Shown here in pieces: positions 1 to 11,019 of a stretch of DNA of 64,000 nt. The first letter of the stretch is position 1. Each line of letters opens with the position of its first letter. The stretch comes from Mesostigma viride (taxonomy: Eukaryota; Streptophyta; Mesostigmatophyceae; Mesostigmatales; Mesostigmataceae): positions 3,046,874 to 3,110,873 of the forward strand of contig RPFO01000164.1 in the NCBI GenBank assembly GCA_009746045.1, given 5' to 3'. The position numbers were made by a program, and so were the translations under genes. The notes under the pieces are model-generated. The model was given only the letters and a program-made list of their open reading frames with translations. It was not told the origin of the DNA and made no database searches.

Positions 1-784
1 TACCCTCATGGGCCTGGTAGGTGAGGTAGAACTGCGTGGGTGCCACCGCCTTCCCCACTCACGGGACAAGGCGGCTCCCCCACCAGTTCTGCTCACCTTC
101 CGGCCCTCCCGTGAGGACAAGCTGCCAGCAGTTCCTGACTCTCGTCGCTTGCAAGCGGTTGCACGACCTCACCTGAACGCTGGACGACGACCTTACCCCC
201 GCTCAGCAGCAGCAGCGACGCGACCTGTGGCCGGAGTACCTCCGCCACAAGCAGGACCCCCAGATTCAAGCCCAAGGTGTACTGGAGGGGCGGGGACCTG
301 ATGATCAACCACAAGATGTGAACGCCCCCCGCGGGCTAGACAGCTAATTATATTTAGCCCTAGCTTGTATCCACTGGTCGGCACTGCCGCTATGGCAGCC
401 ATGCTTAGAACGTTTGCCCAGGCTGCCGTGCCAACATACCTAGTCACGTGCACCGCTAACGCACGGTACACAACCAGCCAAGTACTTAGCCTTAGCTTCG
501 TTCTTGTACAGCCATATGCTACGTCTTGGCTATGATCAGTTTACTCGCCCGGCCACGCTCCTTGTTATGCCATGCTCACATGGGTCTTATTGCACCCACA
601 GTTTGCCTGATCGTTAGCGAGTCCTTTTAGCTAGTGCGCCCGCATGCAGCTGTGGCATGCCTTAGGCTTGAACGGAGACTGGGGGTCTCTGCCCTTTCTC
701 CTGTTGTGCACACACAGGGATTAAAAGCACTTCGGTGCTCCGTGACTCCCCAACGGGAGCACGAGTTTAATTAATTAATTAATT
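1..784 (+). mobile_element. ORF1-type non-LTR retroelement, copy A (5' cut by window edge)
   Basis: The first 330 bases match 1050-1370 of copy B closely. In the plus direction they give pieces of an L1-type ORF1 RNA-binding protein: LMGLVGEVELRGCHR, then SRDKAA and PPVLLTF, then LDDDLTPAQQQQRRDLWP, and a C-terminus KVYWRGGDLMINHKM followed by TGA near 320. Frameshifts separate the pieces, so the copy is dead. A 3' untranslated region of about 400 bp follows. It ends in a short hairpin (GTGCTCC pairing with GGAGCAC, about 736-764) and a (TTAA)n tail at about 767-785. Assignment to the L1-like ORF1 class rests on the GCHRxPRS, LDDDLTPxQ and VYWRG signatures as I recall them. No reverse transcriptase is attached. 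Confidence 0.7.
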
Positions 785-1850
785 AACCGCATCCCAGCCA
801 CCTCGGCTGGATGCTGGTGACCTCCAGCCCCTCTCTTATGCAGACCTGCTGCGGACAGCGACCGCGCCTCCACCACCGACGCCATCGCTACGAAACTCCA
901 GGAGCTTGAAGACCTTTGCCAGGCACAACAACGGGAGGCCACCGACCGCGCCCGCCGCGACTGCCGGGTCACTGGTGCTGCGTCGTTTCCCCGGCAGAAG
1001 CCAGGTGAGACGTCAACCTCCCTTGCCAACGAGCTTAAGGACCAGCTCCTTACCCTCATGGGCCTGGTCGGTGAGGTAGAACTGCGTGGGTGCCACCGCA
1101 TTCCCCGCTCACGGGACAAGGCGGCGCTCCCCCACCAGTCCTGCTCCCTCCTGTGAGGACAAGCAGCGGTTCCTCTCTCGTCGCAAGCGGTTGCACGACC
1201 TCCGTCAAGTGGACGCTGGACGATCGACGACCTGACCCCCGCTCAGCAGCAGCAGCGACGCGACCTGTGGCCGGATTACCTCCGCCACAAGCAGGACCCC
1301 CAGATTCAAGCCCAAGGTGTACTGGAGGGGCGGGGACCTGATGATCAACTACAAGATGTGGACGCCCCCAGCGGGCTAGAATAGCTTGTAATATAGCCCT
1401 AGCTCGTATCCATTGGTAGGCACTGCCGCTATCATTGGTAGGCACTGCCGCTTTGGCAGCCATGCTGAGCATGCAGTTTGCCTAGCTGTGCCGACATACC
1501 TAGTCACGTGCACCGCTAACGCACGGTACACAACCAGCCATAGCCTTACTTAGCTTAGTCCGTGTACAGCCATGCTGCGTCCTGGCTACGATCAGTTTAC
1601 TCGCCCACGCTCCTTGTTATGCCATGCTCACATGGGTCTTATTGCACCCACAGATTGCCGGATCGTTTACACACAGTTTAGCGTGTCCGAGTGCAGCTGC
1701 ATGTGGCATGCCTTAGGCATGAAGGAGAATGGGGGTCTCTGCCCTTTCTCCTGCTGTGCACACACAGGGATTAAAAGCACTTCAGTGCTCCGTGACCCCC
1801 CAGCGGGAGCACGTGTTTAATAAATTAATTAATGCAATAATTAAGTTTAC
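785..1850 (+). mobile_element. ORF1-type non-LTR retroelement, copy B
   Basis: This copy starts directly at the TTAA tail of copy A. An open stretch from about 848 reads a coiled-coil-like segment (TKLQELEDLCQAQQREATD), then RRDCRVTGA and LANELKDQLLTLMGLVGEV, then GCHRIPRSRDKAA. It then shifts frame into FLSRRKRLHDL and LDDDLTPAQQQQ-like sequence and ends near 1370. The 3' region (1380-1850) repeats that of copy A, with the hairpin at about 1786-1814 and a TTAA-type tail. ORF1 is followed directly by the 3' end with no ORF2, so the unit looks like an ORF1-only, non-autonomous LINE derivative of about 1.06 kb. Frameshifts make it a pseudogene. Confidence 0.7.
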
Positions 1851-1975
1851 ACGTTTGTTATGCATCCACATGTACGTCATGAAAAAAATTTAATTGTTGC
1901 TCGTTATAATTGATGGTTATGTGTATAGCACTCATTGTCAAGCATCTAGTACTGAATTTCCCTTCATGCACCGCA

Positions 1976-2535
1976 TTATTTTGCAGCAAAGATATCCGGG
2001 CCCGCAGTCTTGACACTATTCAGCGGTCCCGTGTCAAAGCATTGGGTCCCCGCATCCATGAAGGAGCCGTTGTAATTCAGCTTGAACATTAGCACCTCTG
2101 CGCGGGCCGCGCGCACCGCGTTGTACTTGGGCGCCAGCTCAGCCTCCGGAGTCTCAAACACCCCTCCCCTAATCGTCACCGTGTTCTTGTTCATGAACAG
2201 CTTGGAAGGTGGCACAATGGGGTTCCGCTCTTGCCTATACCCTGAGGACCATTCCCGCCAGACACCTACTCCCCCAGGGATCAAGCGGCCCCTCGCTTGC
2301 AGCCGCGTGAGTGGCCCGGCATCATCCTTGTCATAATAGAAGCACACAAGGTAATGCATCCCGTAACGGTCCATCGGAGACACGCCGCCTGGTCCATCGT
2401 AGTCACTCTTCACGGTGCCCAGCTTGGACATGATGACGCGGATACTCTCCACGCCAGACCGCATGTAGATCGTGGAGCCTTTCTCGGACACCCAGTTGCA
2501 CGTGGTGGACGGGTTGACGGGGCACTCGGGGACAA
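1976..2535 (-). CDS. CTL-A exon 7: C-terminal four-Cys domain, unknown family
   Basis: The exon encodes 185 residues from VVPECPV to DIFAAK, then TAA. It shares with the last exon of CTL-B the elements TxCNW, ESIRVIM/ESIKVIM, LVCFYYD/LLCFYYD, GRLIPGG, WREW, QERNP, GGVF and QCFDTG, and four cysteines. I do not recognise the family. A compact, beta-rich, disulfide-bonded extracellular domain is a guess from composition only. Confidence 0.8.
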
Positions 2536-5500
2536 CTGCGCGATGCAAGTGCCCACCGAGAATTTGGCCAACGCAAAGGGGGCAACATAGTTGATGCAAT
2601 ATAATGTCGAGTCACAGTAAGTGATAACATCCTCTGAACACGAGCACATAAGGCTGAACCAGTCTCATGGTTGCCATCTTCTGATGGCTCGCTCAACCCT
2701 GATTGTTTTAACACAGGATTGATTTAACTACCAAGTCTGGTGGCGATGCCATCCACCACTGAGCAATCTGATGCTATCCTTTGTCGAGCTTGAAGAAGTT
2801 GCAGTATTTAAAGGCCTGAAGATGACAAATGTGACCACCCAATGATTCAAGGACACGACACAACGCAGCCAGAGGCGGGGACAGACCGCTGGATGCCTCT
2901 GTGACAGCTGGGCGGTGAGAGGGCATCTGCATCTGCGCAAGTACTTTCGAGAGGCTTTCTAGAATTGTGTACAGACACCACCAATTTACGTCGGAAAGTT
3001 GAAAGGACATTGCAACACACCTGGCGGTGGCGGCGGTGGCGGCGGAGCTGCGCAGCAACAAATGGGGGCACAGGGAGCAGCAGCACACAAAAGATTGCAT
3101 GTAAGTTAGGAAACGGCCCCGCATCAAGGTGTCATGCATCCATGCAGGCTGCGTGCGCACGGGTATAGCACAGGCACATGTGTCCCTATAGTTCAAAAGC
3201 CTGCCCAAACATTGGGATATGTAACTCAAGTATTAAACGCAGTACAATCACCACATTCCCTTGCTGAAAACTATGATGAGGGGGCAACCCAATCTTAGAG
3301 AAACTTCGAGTGCCATTCTAAAACGAAGCAAGGTCGCAACCAGATAAGAAACATTGCAGAGGGCACGAGCTGTGGGCACAACAAAGTGCATCTTCCAACC
3401 TAGGAAACACACAGGAAATGGATCTAGAAGTGATTCAATAGAGAAGGCGGCATGGGTGCAGCGTAGCCCTGGACTGGGCACGGGACCCCGGATGAGCTTG
3501 GCTCACCCTTGTCTCTTTTAGCGGTGAGCGACAGCACCATGCAGGACGGCGATGCCAATACTAAACGCTAGGCGTCAGCCGTGGAGAAGGCTTGTAATCA
3601 GCTATAGCTCCACAGTGCATGCCATGCACAATGCATGCACACCATGCACAATGCAAGGCAAGCCATGCACAATGCAACGCATGCCATGCACAATGCAATG
3701 CATGCCATGCACAATGCATGCACACCATGGTTGGCACTTACATGGTGGCGGTGGTGGCGGTGGCGGCGGTGGTGGCGGGGGAACTGTGTTGGCAACACAC
3801 AGCAAAAGTCCAGTGCATTTAGAGAGGATCAAGGTCAGTCACACGCGTTAGAAGGGTGGTGCAACAAGGAGTGGATCCCTTCCGAAACTGCCCACGTCCC
3901 CCCCCCCCCCCAATGAAATCCAGGGCCCTGTCAGGGCATGGACGGGGTGCCGCAAACCACCAGGAGCTGAAGGCACCGTCTGCTGCTGAGACGGTGAGCT
4001 GCTGACAGACCAGGTGCGGCCTTATCAACGTGAAACAAGAGCCTTGCTCAACCCACAGGACTGATGCCTGCCTGCGCAACCAATTTCGTAATCTACACTA
4101 CTTACACTACTTATACTGCTTACACTATTTATACTACTTATACTACTTATACTACTTGTACTACTTGTACTAGTACTACTTATACTACTTGTACTACTTA
4201 TACTACTTGTACTACTTATACTACTTGCACGACTTATCCTACTTACACTACTTATTCTACTTATACTACGGGGAGATCTACCAGGCCTGAGGCCAGTGCG
4301 TCCCAGCCAGCGACAACAAGGCACGAACAACCCGCTATACTCCCGCATCCCCTTGTAAGCTTCGTTGGTCAGTATCATTGACATGTATGCCCGCGCACGC
4401 ATGTAGCCCCAGGAGCCGCAGACAGAGGCAGGGGCATCCACCTCGCTACACGCAGCTACAGGCCCGCAAGATGGAGCAAGGGGAATGGCACTTTGCATAG
4501 ATAGATGCCCCAGCAGCAGCACAAAGGATGTTCCGACAACAACGCACCAACAGTGACACATTGACAACGACACGTGAACTACACGCACATGAACAGCGAC
4601 ACAACATGAGAGATGCAGCTAGACAAACACAGCAATAAATATGCACCTCCAAGGATGCATTGAGGCAGACTGCACGCCAAAAACGACACACGCCAACAGA
4701 GATGCGATAAGAAAGATCCAGTAAGGAAGGCGCAATCATGAAGGCGCACCAGGGATATTGGTCTCGCAGACCGGGTAAAAATAGCCGCCCGCGCAGTCCT
4801 CGTCATCCCACACGCCCCGGAACGTGCCATCCACGAGGTAGCCCTCCAGAAACACGCAGTCCTGGTCAAAGAAGTTGTCAGGCTGGCGAGGCTCCCAGGG
4901 GGGCGTCGGGTACGACCCGTTGGGCAGGGGGCTGCCAAATGAGAAGGGAGGGCGCGGCTGCCGGCCGGCCCACGCATATGTTCCCTCCGCTCGCACATCG
5001 TTCAGCCCAATCCAGCACTGCTCGCGTTCGCCACACACGCGGGCGACCACCGCGTTCTCCTCAGGGGTGGTGATGCTGGCTAGGTCGCCCGTCACGCCGC
5101 CCACTTCTGTCGTCTGGCACAGCTGGCGCGCCTGCATCCAATCGGACTGCAGCCGTCCCTTGCGATAGCAGGAGCTGACCGACTCGGACCAGCCAGAGGG
5201 GCAGCGGCCTTGCGGGATGGGGGGCAGCGGCGGCGGGGGCGGCGGCGGGGGTGGGACTGCAAGGGGTCGCGGAGAACGGGGTGGGATGTTTAGAGGATGG
5301 ACGTGGGGTGCATTCAAGTGGGTGTCAGGCAGGTTGCAAGACTATTTTTAACTAGCAGGCGCGCATACCATTGGGGGGAGATGGACGAGACCCGGGTTTG
5401 GGACATTAAACGCCACGTCTATGCAGGCATGCAGTACAGCGAGGAACTTGCTGGCGAACAGTAGCAAACTATAGCTAGCAGAAAATTATTTACAAGAAAA

Positions 5501-8500
5501 GCCACGATGTTCAGAGCCTGGCTTATGGAGTCTATCCCTGCGTCTGCCTTTGTACGCAGCCCATGAGGGTATTCTGTTGTAAGGGGCCCGACGTACCTGG
5601 CGGCGGCGGTGGCGGTGATGGCGGCGCCGGCGGGGGAACTGCAGGGAAGAGAGCCAACAAGGGAGCAGAAAGCATGTGAAAGTGAGCGAGCGTGCAAATG
5701 CCATTGTAAAAGTTCGAGAGGGCGCAAGGCATCGTGTGGGAGCGAGCCAGCAGACAAGCACGCGAACATCGTTCACGATGGCACGATGGTCGGGATCATA
5801 GACAAAAACATTCAAGTGTGCAGGACGACAGATATGAGAGTGCAAGAGAATCGTTCGTTCACGATGGCACAATGGTCGGGATCATAGACAAAAACATTCA
5901 AGTATGCAGGATGACAGATATGAGAATGCAAGAGAATCGTTCATTCACGATGGCACGATGGTCGGGATCATAGACAAAAACATTCAAGTATGCAGGATGA
6001 CAGATATGAGAATGCAAGAGAATCGTTCATTCACCATGGCACGATGGTCTGGATCATATGTAGTGCAGAAGCAATCTGGGTTGCTGATATGATACCAATC
6101 CGTGGTGACGACAGAGAATACAGGGAGCCGTGGACGAGACGTAGCACAAGCACGCTACAAGAGAACACCAAGAGGCGCCGTGCACTTTTTTTGTAGTATA
6201 AAAATTAACAGAACACCAAGAGGCACCGTGTACATTTATAGTAGTATAAAAATTAACAGAACACCAAGAGGCACCGTGTACATTTATAGTAGTATAAATA
6301 CTAACAGAATACCAAGAGGCACCGTGACCGCTTGCATGAGCTTGCCGACACACACATTTTGACATGCGGGCCATGGCCCCGCTGATCATCCATGCCATCA
6401 TGCCCACTAGAGACCACCATGCAAGCGATGCTTGATCACGCGGAGCCATCCCATCAAGAGAAGCGACGAAGATCACACAGAGAAACGAGCCTAGAGCGTG
6501 CGTGCTCACTCTCAGCCTCATGCACGCTTCGGGCACCCACAGCAGTGGATAGACCAACGGATGGTTGGGTGGATGGATAAACGGACGGACGGACGGACGG
6601 ACGGACGGACGGACGGACGGACGGACGGACGGACGGACGGACGGACGGACGGACGGACGGACGGACGGACGGACGGAAGGACGGACGGACGAATGTAAGA
6701 ATGAAGAAACCTCGCTTGCTTGCGTACCATCGGCCTCGCACAGCGGATAGTACGTGTTACCCAGGCACTCCTCATCGTTCCAGCGGCCGCGCAGCTCCCC
6801 ATTGGCCCGCGCGATCACTGTGAGGCTGACGCAGTCCTCGTTCTCGTTCTTGTTATTCGGCTGGCCGCATAGCCAGGGCGGCGAGGGGTATGAATCCACG
6901 TCACTGAACCCATATTCAAACGGTGTCGACCCATCTGCCCACTTGAACACGCCCTCCGTGGCCACGTCGTTGAGACCGATCCAGCACGTCTGATATTGGC
7001 CGCACAGCGTGGCGGCCAGGTTATTCTTGGCGGTGCTGTTGATGGATATGAGGACGCCCGTCAACCCGCCCACTTCAAAGTTCTGGCACGCGTCACGAGC
7101 CATCCGGTAGTTGATCAGGTAGCGGCCGCGGCGGTAGCATTTGCCCATCGCGAGCGTCCAGCCGTCGGGGCACGCTAGCACAAGGGCAGGCAAATGGGGA
7201 GGCAAAGGGGAGGCAGATGGGGGGGGGACGAACGGAAAGGTTCCAGTATTGTCGAGGAGTCAGTACGACGAGCATAGAGATACGCTGTCTCATCATGATC
7301 ACACCCCACACCTGGCCCACACTCACTTCCCTTTTCAGGTTCCAAAGGGCAGTGAGGGGGCTGGAAGAAAACATTTGGGCACCCAGGTCCCTGTTGCATG
7401 CTTGTGCTTCTGCTGGGGGAGACGGAGGGTAGGGTCTGCCCAGGGCTGGCAGGGATACCTGTACCTCACATGGGCGCTAACGGTGGATACCCGTACCTCA
7501 CATGGGCGCTAACGGTGGAGACGCTGGCTTGGGTCCTACAGTGGCTTGGCCTGGCCGCGTGCACCCCGAGGGAGCACCGGGTCCGTCGAGATGTACGAGA
7601 GGTGTAGGAGTGTAACATATGCGCATGTGCAGGACCCTCACATAAACTGTAGAAGCACACGCAGGAGCCAGACAGCATGAATATGAAGGACCTCAGCTCC
7701 CCCAGAGCCACACACATATGCTAGTAGGTTCCTATAAAATAGCACGATCGATAAGGACGGTCGGACCTGGGTATCGGGCACCACCTCTGCAACTGAATCA
7801 CAAATACACCTGTGAACGTAAACCCAGATCTCCCAATTGCCAGACGAGGTTGCTGGTTGAACCTCGAGGAGCACACGCATGGGGGAAACCAGTGGCGTTG
7901 CATGGGTTCCAAGCACACACGAATAGCCAGGCAGACCGTATGTGCAGAGGATGCACAATGTGCACATACAAGGATGCAAGGATGCCAGTAGCGCTGCTCG
8001 CTCCTGCTGGCCTTGACAAACGAATTATTGGAGGGTTTCTGGTAGGCCAGTAAGCACAGGTACCCCAAGCAGACTGGCAAAGGCACCCGCAGCAGACGAT
8101 TCGCCGCACACACCTTCCTACCAGGCTCTTTGTCACAACAACCCAAATGACTGTTGAAGCCACCCGATATGCCACCCAATCCACTGACCCCGGCAGGCTG
8201 AGCTTCAGGGGAAGTTATGATTCATGCGAACATTTTGGCAATGGCTAAGCCTGGGTAACAGGCACAAACGAAACATTTGGTCGACTTAATCGCATGCAGC
8301 CTCTCCTTTGTGAACGGGAGCAGGCTAGATTGGCATGCCAGCTGCAATCGTAAGATACTCCTCCTGGCAGGATACAGGTACTTTAACAAGGCAGGCTAGA
8401 TAGGGTTAATGCGAATAAACGCCATGTCCTAAACTACCGAGGATAGTATCCTAAACATCAGGCAGGCGTGCGTCATGCACTGCTTACCTGCATTCACCTG

Positions 8501-8584
8501 CTCGATCGTCACCAGCCACAGTGCGCTCCCAAGCACGACCAGCCTCCACCAGGTAAGGGCAGCTGTCGGCCGTGACGGCGACAT
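1976..8584 (-). CDS. CTL-A: secreted two-CTLD protein with Pro-rich linkers
   Basis: Proposed exons on the minus strand are 8584-8488, 7174-6728, 5638-5597, 5256-4750, 3783-3742, 3047-3021 and 2535-1976, joined by GT-AG introns all in phase 1. They give 1722 bp, a 573-residue protein. Exon 1 encodes a signal peptide (MSPSRPTAALTWWRLVVLGS...) similar to that of CTL-B. Exons 2 and 4 each hold one C-type lectin-like domain; exons 3, 5 and 6 encode Pro-rich linkers; the last exon encodes a 185-residue four-Cys domain I do not recognise. By family knowledge CTLDs with WIGLND, QPN/QPD and WND-like motifs can bind sugars with calcium. A secreted or cell-wall lectin is inferred. TGTAA lies about 120 bp past the stop (minus 1858-1854). 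Further small exons in the 1.3-kb first intron cannot be excluded. Confidence 0.85.
3021..3047 (-). CDS. CTL-A exon 6: 27-bp Pro-rich microexon
   Basis: The exon adds Ser plus eight prolines between acceptor GCGCAG and donor CAG/GTGTGT, both phase 1. At 27 bases it is unusually short. Support comes from the conserved phase and composition rather than length. Confidence 0.6.
3605..3727. repeat. CCATGCACAATGC repeat in CTL-A intron 5
   Basis: About seven degenerate units of 13-21 bp built on CCATGCACAATGC. They end 14 bp from the donor of the 42-bp microexon. Confidence 0.8.
3742..3783 (-). CDS. CTL-A exon 5: 42-bp Pro-rich microexon
   Basis: The exon encodes V followed by 13 prolines. Acceptor ACACAG and donor CAT/GTAAGT are both phase 1. 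It sits next to a repeat of CCATGCACAATGC units (3605-3727) in the following intron. Confidence 0.7.
4094..4272. repeat. TAC/ACT triplet-based array in CTL-A intron 4
   Basis: Degenerate 9-12 bp units of the type TACTACTTA or TACTACTTG. They give open Tyr/Thr-rich frames that I regard as artefacts. Confidence 0.85.
4750..5256 (-). CDS. CTL-A exon 4: Pro linker plus CTLD 2
   Basis: The exon begins V then a run of prolines, followed by a complete CTLD from CPSGW to PVCETN. Motifs are WIGLND, the galactose-type QPDNFFDQDC and VWDDEDC (WDD in place of WND). The acceptor is CTTGCAG and the donor is CCTG/GTGCGC in phase 1. If that donor is skipped, the frame ends 15 bases later at TGA, so an alternative two-CTLD protein without the C-terminal domain is possible. 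Confidence 0.88.
5597..5638 (-). CDS. CTL-A exon 3: 42-bp Pro-rich microexon
   Basis: The 42-base exon lies between acceptor CCTGCAG and donor CAG/GTACGT, phase 1 on both sides. It encodes VPPPAPPSPPPPP, a hydroxyproline-type linker. Its length and first residues match the microexon at 3783-3742. Confidence 0.75.
5770..6050. repeat. 86-bp tandem repeat, about 3.3 copies, CTL-A intron 2
   Basis: TTCACGATGGC recurs at 5772, 5858 and 5944, with a variant at 6030, giving a period of 86 bp. The units differ at a few positions only. Confidence 0.9.
6160..6330. repeat. 48-bp tandem repeat, about 4 copies, CTL-A intron 2
   Basis: GAACACCAAGAGGC starts recur at 6163, 6211, 6259 and 6307 (the last with one change). 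The first unit is the most divergent. Confidence 0.88.
6581..6690. repeat. (GGAC)n microsatellite in CTL-A intron 2
   Basis: About 27 units of GGAC with one GGAA. It lies about 40 bp inside the intron from the donor of the CTLD 1 exon. Confidence 0.95.
6728..7174 (-). CDS. CTL-A exon 2: CTLD 1
   Basis: One complete C-type lectin-like domain runs from CPDGW to PLCEAD. It contains WIGLND, the loop motif QPNNKNENEDC and RWNDEEC, so the calcium-site residues of the canonical fold (QPN and WND) are all present. The acceptor is at the TGCTAG before 7174 and the donor is ATG/GTACGC. Both junctions are phase 1. QPN is not one of the two textbook tripeptides (EPN mannose-type, QPD galactose-type), so sugar preference cannot be assigned. 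Confidence 0.9.
8488..8584 (-). CDS. CTL-A exon 1: signal peptide
   Basis: The ATG at 8584 opens 32 codons with a basic start, a hydrophobic core (LVVLGSALWLV) and a small-residue end (VNAG). The exon stops at a GTAAGC donor in phase 1. The order LTxWRLxxLGxAxWL is shared with the first exon of CTL-B at 19020, which supports the start. A second possible donor (CAG/GTGAAT) lies 10 bases earlier but does not keep phase 1 with the next exon. Confidence 0.8.
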
Positions 8585-11015
8585 CGAAGCTACCCTGTAA
8601 GGCAAACATTAATCAAAGCACGAAGCGTTTCTTGCAAAACAGGGGTTAATCGACATTGATTTTGTGATTTTGTTCCTATGACAGTCCGACGGCCATGGTA
8701 TCATAGGGAAAAGTTTTGCAAAATGATGCCCACGCAGCGGGTTTACAAACCACATCGCCGCAATAAACGTGTAAAGCAGCAATGCATACCTTTCCTCCGT
8801 GCAGATCTCCACCGGGTATTACGAAAGGACAACTTCCTCTGTAAGGCGATGAGTGAAGAATGCACAGGGATACGGACCGCATGCACGCGACCTCATTCGA
8901 GCGCGGAGTCGAAATCGGCTGCAGCATTCTCGTGCGTTTATAGAAAGAAATGTCACACAACCTAGACCTGGTTGCCTGTATAAACAATTGCACAGGAAAC
9001 AGCAGCAGCAATTCGCCCGAGTGGTATACGGGCACGAGGCGTGCATAGGCTGTCCAGCTGCACGCCCGCAAGTCGCGTCATGCACGCGTGCTGCTGTTTT
9101 CTGCCGGGAAACCACGGTTAAATTGGAGATCCCGAGCGCGCATCGGGGGGTCAGTTCGTGCGAGGTGTATGTGGTTTCCCTAGGCAGCTGGAAGGTCACA
9201 GAGACACACAGGAATGAGACGTGCGGGGAATGAGGAACTCGCTTTGATCGGGAACAACACGTCCTTCTACTTTCCCGCCAAAAGAGGGACATCCGTTTCC
9301 CGGCAAATTTCGCGCAACCGCACTTTTGCAGCATGGCTGACTCGCTGACTGCGCAACCAGGCTCGGCACCTGCCACGTGGCGCCCACCCGCCCCCGACCT
9401 CGGCACACGTAGGTACTTAGCCAGGAAGCAAGAAGGCGCTAACGCTCAATTGCTATCTTAGAAGTTGGGTTTTGTAGGGGAGTTGTGTTCTGCCTTCATT
9501 TCGCATGCACGTTGCTGCTGTGTAGATCACACTACGAGCATCTACTGCTTTGTCCTTGACATTGACTCGCCATGAGAGTGAGGTGATGGACGTAGTAGCT
9601 CCGAGGTACGAAATAGCGCGGGGCCTTCACGGCATCACCACTCCAAATGCTACTGGGAAGACTCTGGTTGTATTTCTCTCATGGCCTCATCCGATATATA
9701 TTCGTCTGACATCTTTCGTGTGTTGTATATCCACCACGGTGTTTTCCGTGTGAAGGGGAATTTTAATTTCGCTTGTGTCAAGTGTCATGAATGTCATCCC
9801 TCATCGCATGCTTCTATGGCCGTGCGCTAGTACGGTCACGATGAATACACTATTCCTGTTGCTACCCAGATCTTGTGTGTGTGTGGGGGGTTAATCGGCA
9901 CATGTCGTTCTTTGCAGCCTCGTGCGTACCCGTTGGCCGACGAGCCCGTTGGTCGACAATGGAAGAGCCGCCTTTGTCTGCTGCATCGTCAGCAATGCGG
10001 TTCAGCTTTCCCACTGAGCGGTAGTATGCTGTCTCCTATGCGAGCGTTGTATTTCCGAAGTGTGCTTTATTGCCGCTCAAAGGTTAGCAGCGGGTTAGCA
10101 GAAGCATTGGCAGTCTTTCGTGCAGCGGTCCATGGTAGCCACCCTCATGCTAGAATATCGGTCGATCGCGTTTTGATCAATACATGCAGCCATGCCTACA
10201 GCATTTGGAGCATCCGGGGCCCCGGGGTAGCTTCAAGGGTGCTTAGCGCTTTCTTGGAAAAGGTACCACGTGCAAGCAGTTGAGCTTGCATGATGCTGCA
10301 TCCACATTAATCCTACGGGTCTGCTGGCTCTGTGTATTTAGCTCAGATCACCAGGGTGGGGCGTATTTGCAAACACGTAACTGCGTGTATTTTAGGCACT
10401 TCAGTCCCGACTATGTGCATGCATATCTCGTGCTGCATGCGGCTTCCAGGAGAGAAGGGAGAATAGGGTGAGGGGGGCGGGGGGGGCGAGGGACCGGGGC
10501 AAGAAGGGAGAGGGAGGCTTATCAATATATCATTAGTTAAACGTTACTGATTATCCGTCCCACGTGCCAAGAGCATGTGTGCACTTTTTATGTGGCCGTG
10601 TTCATATGGTTAATTGCCAACTTCCACTTCAGTGCTGGAAAATTGGCAGCTATGATGAGGTGCTAGGTCTCACACACATCGAGCTCTTCTAGTGTGTGAA
10701 CTGTCTGTTTCTCACTAGAGCCACTAACTGTTTCCCTGTGTGCATGCATGCCTTGAGCAGGTCTCATTGATTTGGTCGGAGGACTGCATCTCGCCGTGTA
10801 CCCTTGGCCCTACTAGTAATACATACAACAAGGGGTCATGCATGCCTTGAGCAGGTCTCATTGATTTGGTCGGAGGACTGCATCTCGCCGTGTACCCTTG
10901 GCCCTACTAGTAATACATACAACAAGGGGCCACGCATGCCCAAGCTTAATTTCTCGCTGCCGGGGGGGCAGACACAACGTTGTGAGTGCAATAAGGGCTA
11001 AGGCCAAGTCCTTGC
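8585..11015. other. Intergenic region upstream of CTL-A
   Basis: I see no protein gene here. It must hold the CTL-A promoter (just above 8584, read leftwards), but I recognise no defined element. A 94-bp direct duplication lies at 10747-10934, with CCTTGAGCAG at 10751 and 10845. A G-rich patch lies at about 10467-10500. Confidence 0.6.
10747..10934. repeat. 94-bp direct tandem duplication
   Basis: Two nearly identical adjacent copies, each ending CATACAACAAGGGG, differ by very few bases, so the duplication is recent. Confidence 0.9.
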
Positions 11016-11019
11016 ATGA

